Part shown: piece after piece, positions 4,794 through 5,286 of the stretch | How the letters are laid out: each line of letters opens with the position of its first letter | How positions within the stretch are numbered: position 1 is the stretch's first letter | Assembly: GCA_041581055.1 (NCBI GenBank) | Contig: JBFGCT010000225.1 | Coordinates: 1 to 5,286, forward strand | Reading direction: 5' to 3' | From: JBFGCT01 sp041581055 | GTDB taxonomy: Bacteria; Actinomycetota; Acidimicrobiia; Acidimicrobiales; Ilumatobacteraceae | Length of the DNA: 5,286 nt | Notes under the pieces: model-generated | Seen by the model: the letters and a program-made list of their open reading frames with translations, nothing else | The model's database searches: none | What the model was told of the DNA's origin: nothing | Made by a program: the position numbers and the translations under genes

Positions 4794-5286
4794 ATGTCCA
4801 ACCACCTCCGTTCGCTTCGGGACCGTTTCGGCCCGCGCGGCGTTGCCGCGGCGGCGCTCGCCGGCGTGGCGGCGCTCGCCGTCGGCGGTTTGGCCGCCGC
4901 CGGCCTCGGGGCCCCGGGCCAGGCGCCCGATCCCACCGACGCGCCGCTGACGACGCCGAGCGTCAGCACCGCCGTCGACGACGGGTCGGCGCCTCCCGCG
5001 TCGGGCACCGTCGCCACCGACACCGTGCCCGATCCGACCGCCCCGACCTCCGTCGGCTCGGTTCCGGACGGCACGGTTCCGGACGGCTCGGTTCCCGACG
5101 GCACGGTTCCCGACGGCACGGTCCCGGACGGCTCGGTTCCGGACGGCACGGTCCCGGACGGCACGGTCCCGGACGGCACGGTTCCGGACGGCTCGGTTCC
5201 GGACGGCACGGTCCCGGACGGCACGGTTCCCGGCAACTCGGTCCCGGGCAACTCGGTCCCTGGCTCGAGCGTCCCCGACGACGAGC
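4794..5286 (+). CDS. Exported or membrane-anchored pentapeptide-repeat (PDG[ST]V) protein, cut by window edge
   Basis: 164 codons are visible and the frame is open to the right edge; I recognise no family. Residues 1-15 are a short basic segment (MSNHLRSLRDRFGPR) and about 16-40 an Ala/Gly/Leu/Val-rich hydrophobic helix, serving as a signal peptide or anchor. There is no lipobox, and no cysteine in the visible part. A Pro/Thr/Ser/Asp-rich stretch (about 41-88) leads into eleven P-D-G-[ST]-V units (91-145), then PGNSV twice and PGSSV. Ser replaces Thr at units 2, 5 and 9. PDG and PGN favour beta-turns, so the stretch may form a flexible, elastin-like or acidic spiral segment, with any functional domain beyond the edge. 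Start ATG 4794 has a strong Shine-Dalgarno sequence GAGGAG five bases upstream. The neighbours and the shared promoter motif suggest it belongs to the ECF sigma regulon. Confidence 0.85.
   Translation, partial: MSNHLRSLRDRFGPRGVAAAALAGVAALAVGGLAAAGLGAPGQAPDPTDAPLTTPSVSTAVDDGSAPPASGTVATDTVPDPTAPTSVGSVPDGTVPDGSVPDGTVPDGTVPDGSVPDGTVPDGTVPDGTVPDGSVPDGTVPDGTVPGNSVPGNSVPGSSVPDDE
5064..5228 (+). repeat. 15-bp tandem repeat coding PDG[ST]V, eleven units
   Basis: Eleven 15-base units, of the form CC(G/C)GACGGC(A/T)CGGT(T/C), encode P-D-G-[ST]-V without interruption. Variation is confined to synonymous third positions and the Thr/Ser codon (ACG against TCG). Degenerate units (PGNSV, PGSSV) continue to 5273. 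Such an array is prone to slippage in steps of five residues without breaking the frame. Confidence 0.92.

Noticed and set aside
4757..5251. Minus-strand frame with GTVPSGTEPSGT repeats
   Set aside because: It is the antisense of the 15-bp repeat; the plus-strand frame has a ribosome binding site, signal segment and promoter-like motif.

Overview
The window is GC-rich DNA with strong G/C third-position bias, and most likely comes from a high-GC actinomycete. Three things support this: a helicase whose N-terminus closely matches the actinobacterial DUF3516-type DExH family, a lipoprotein L,D-transpeptidase with a long Thr/Ala/Pro linker, and several extracytoplasmic proteins with Thr/Pro/Asn-rich linkers. 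Acidimicrobiia-type organisms often look like this, but that narrower placement is an inference from style. No insertion sequences, CRISPR array or phage genes are visible.

Left half, minus strand (1-2849): read in transcription order there is a PlsC-family acyltransferase (2849-2121), a 208-bp gap, a lipoprotein L,D-transpeptidase with LysM-like, peptidoglycan-binding-like and YkuD parts (1912-620), then 28 bp later the start of a DExH helicase (591 to the left edge, incomplete). These are membrane-lipid, cell-wall and RNA/DNA-remodelling functions; only the last two genes are close enough to suggest one transcript.

Centre (2850-3233): the intergenic region, from which transcription diverges, carries a complete tRNA-Lys(UUU) gene with encoded CCA, followed by a tiered inverted repeat that could end its transcript. 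The control region of the next operon comes after that.

Right half, plus strand (3153-5286): an ECF sigma factor gene overlaps by ATGA a gene for a single-pass membrane protein with a cytoplasmic head, a Pro/Thr/Asn-rich linker and a C-terminal outer domain. Its position and topology suggest an anti-sigma factor or sensor, although it has no zinc anti-sigma motif. The 3' end of that gene is duplicated in a 65-bp tandem repeat of nearly three copies. Downstream is an incomplete gene for an exported protein built on P-D-G-[ST]-V pentapeptides.

The main discovery is a shared bipartite motif, CCCAACC-N16-CGTGTC. It occurs once upstream of the sigma gene (3153-3181) and once upstream of the pentapeptide-repeat gene (4728-4756), with identical boxes and identical spacing. 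The AAC-type upstream box and CGT-type downstream box fit the general form of ECF-dependent promoters. The simplest model is a self-activating sigma factor, held by its membrane partner, that switches on a surface repeat protein next door.
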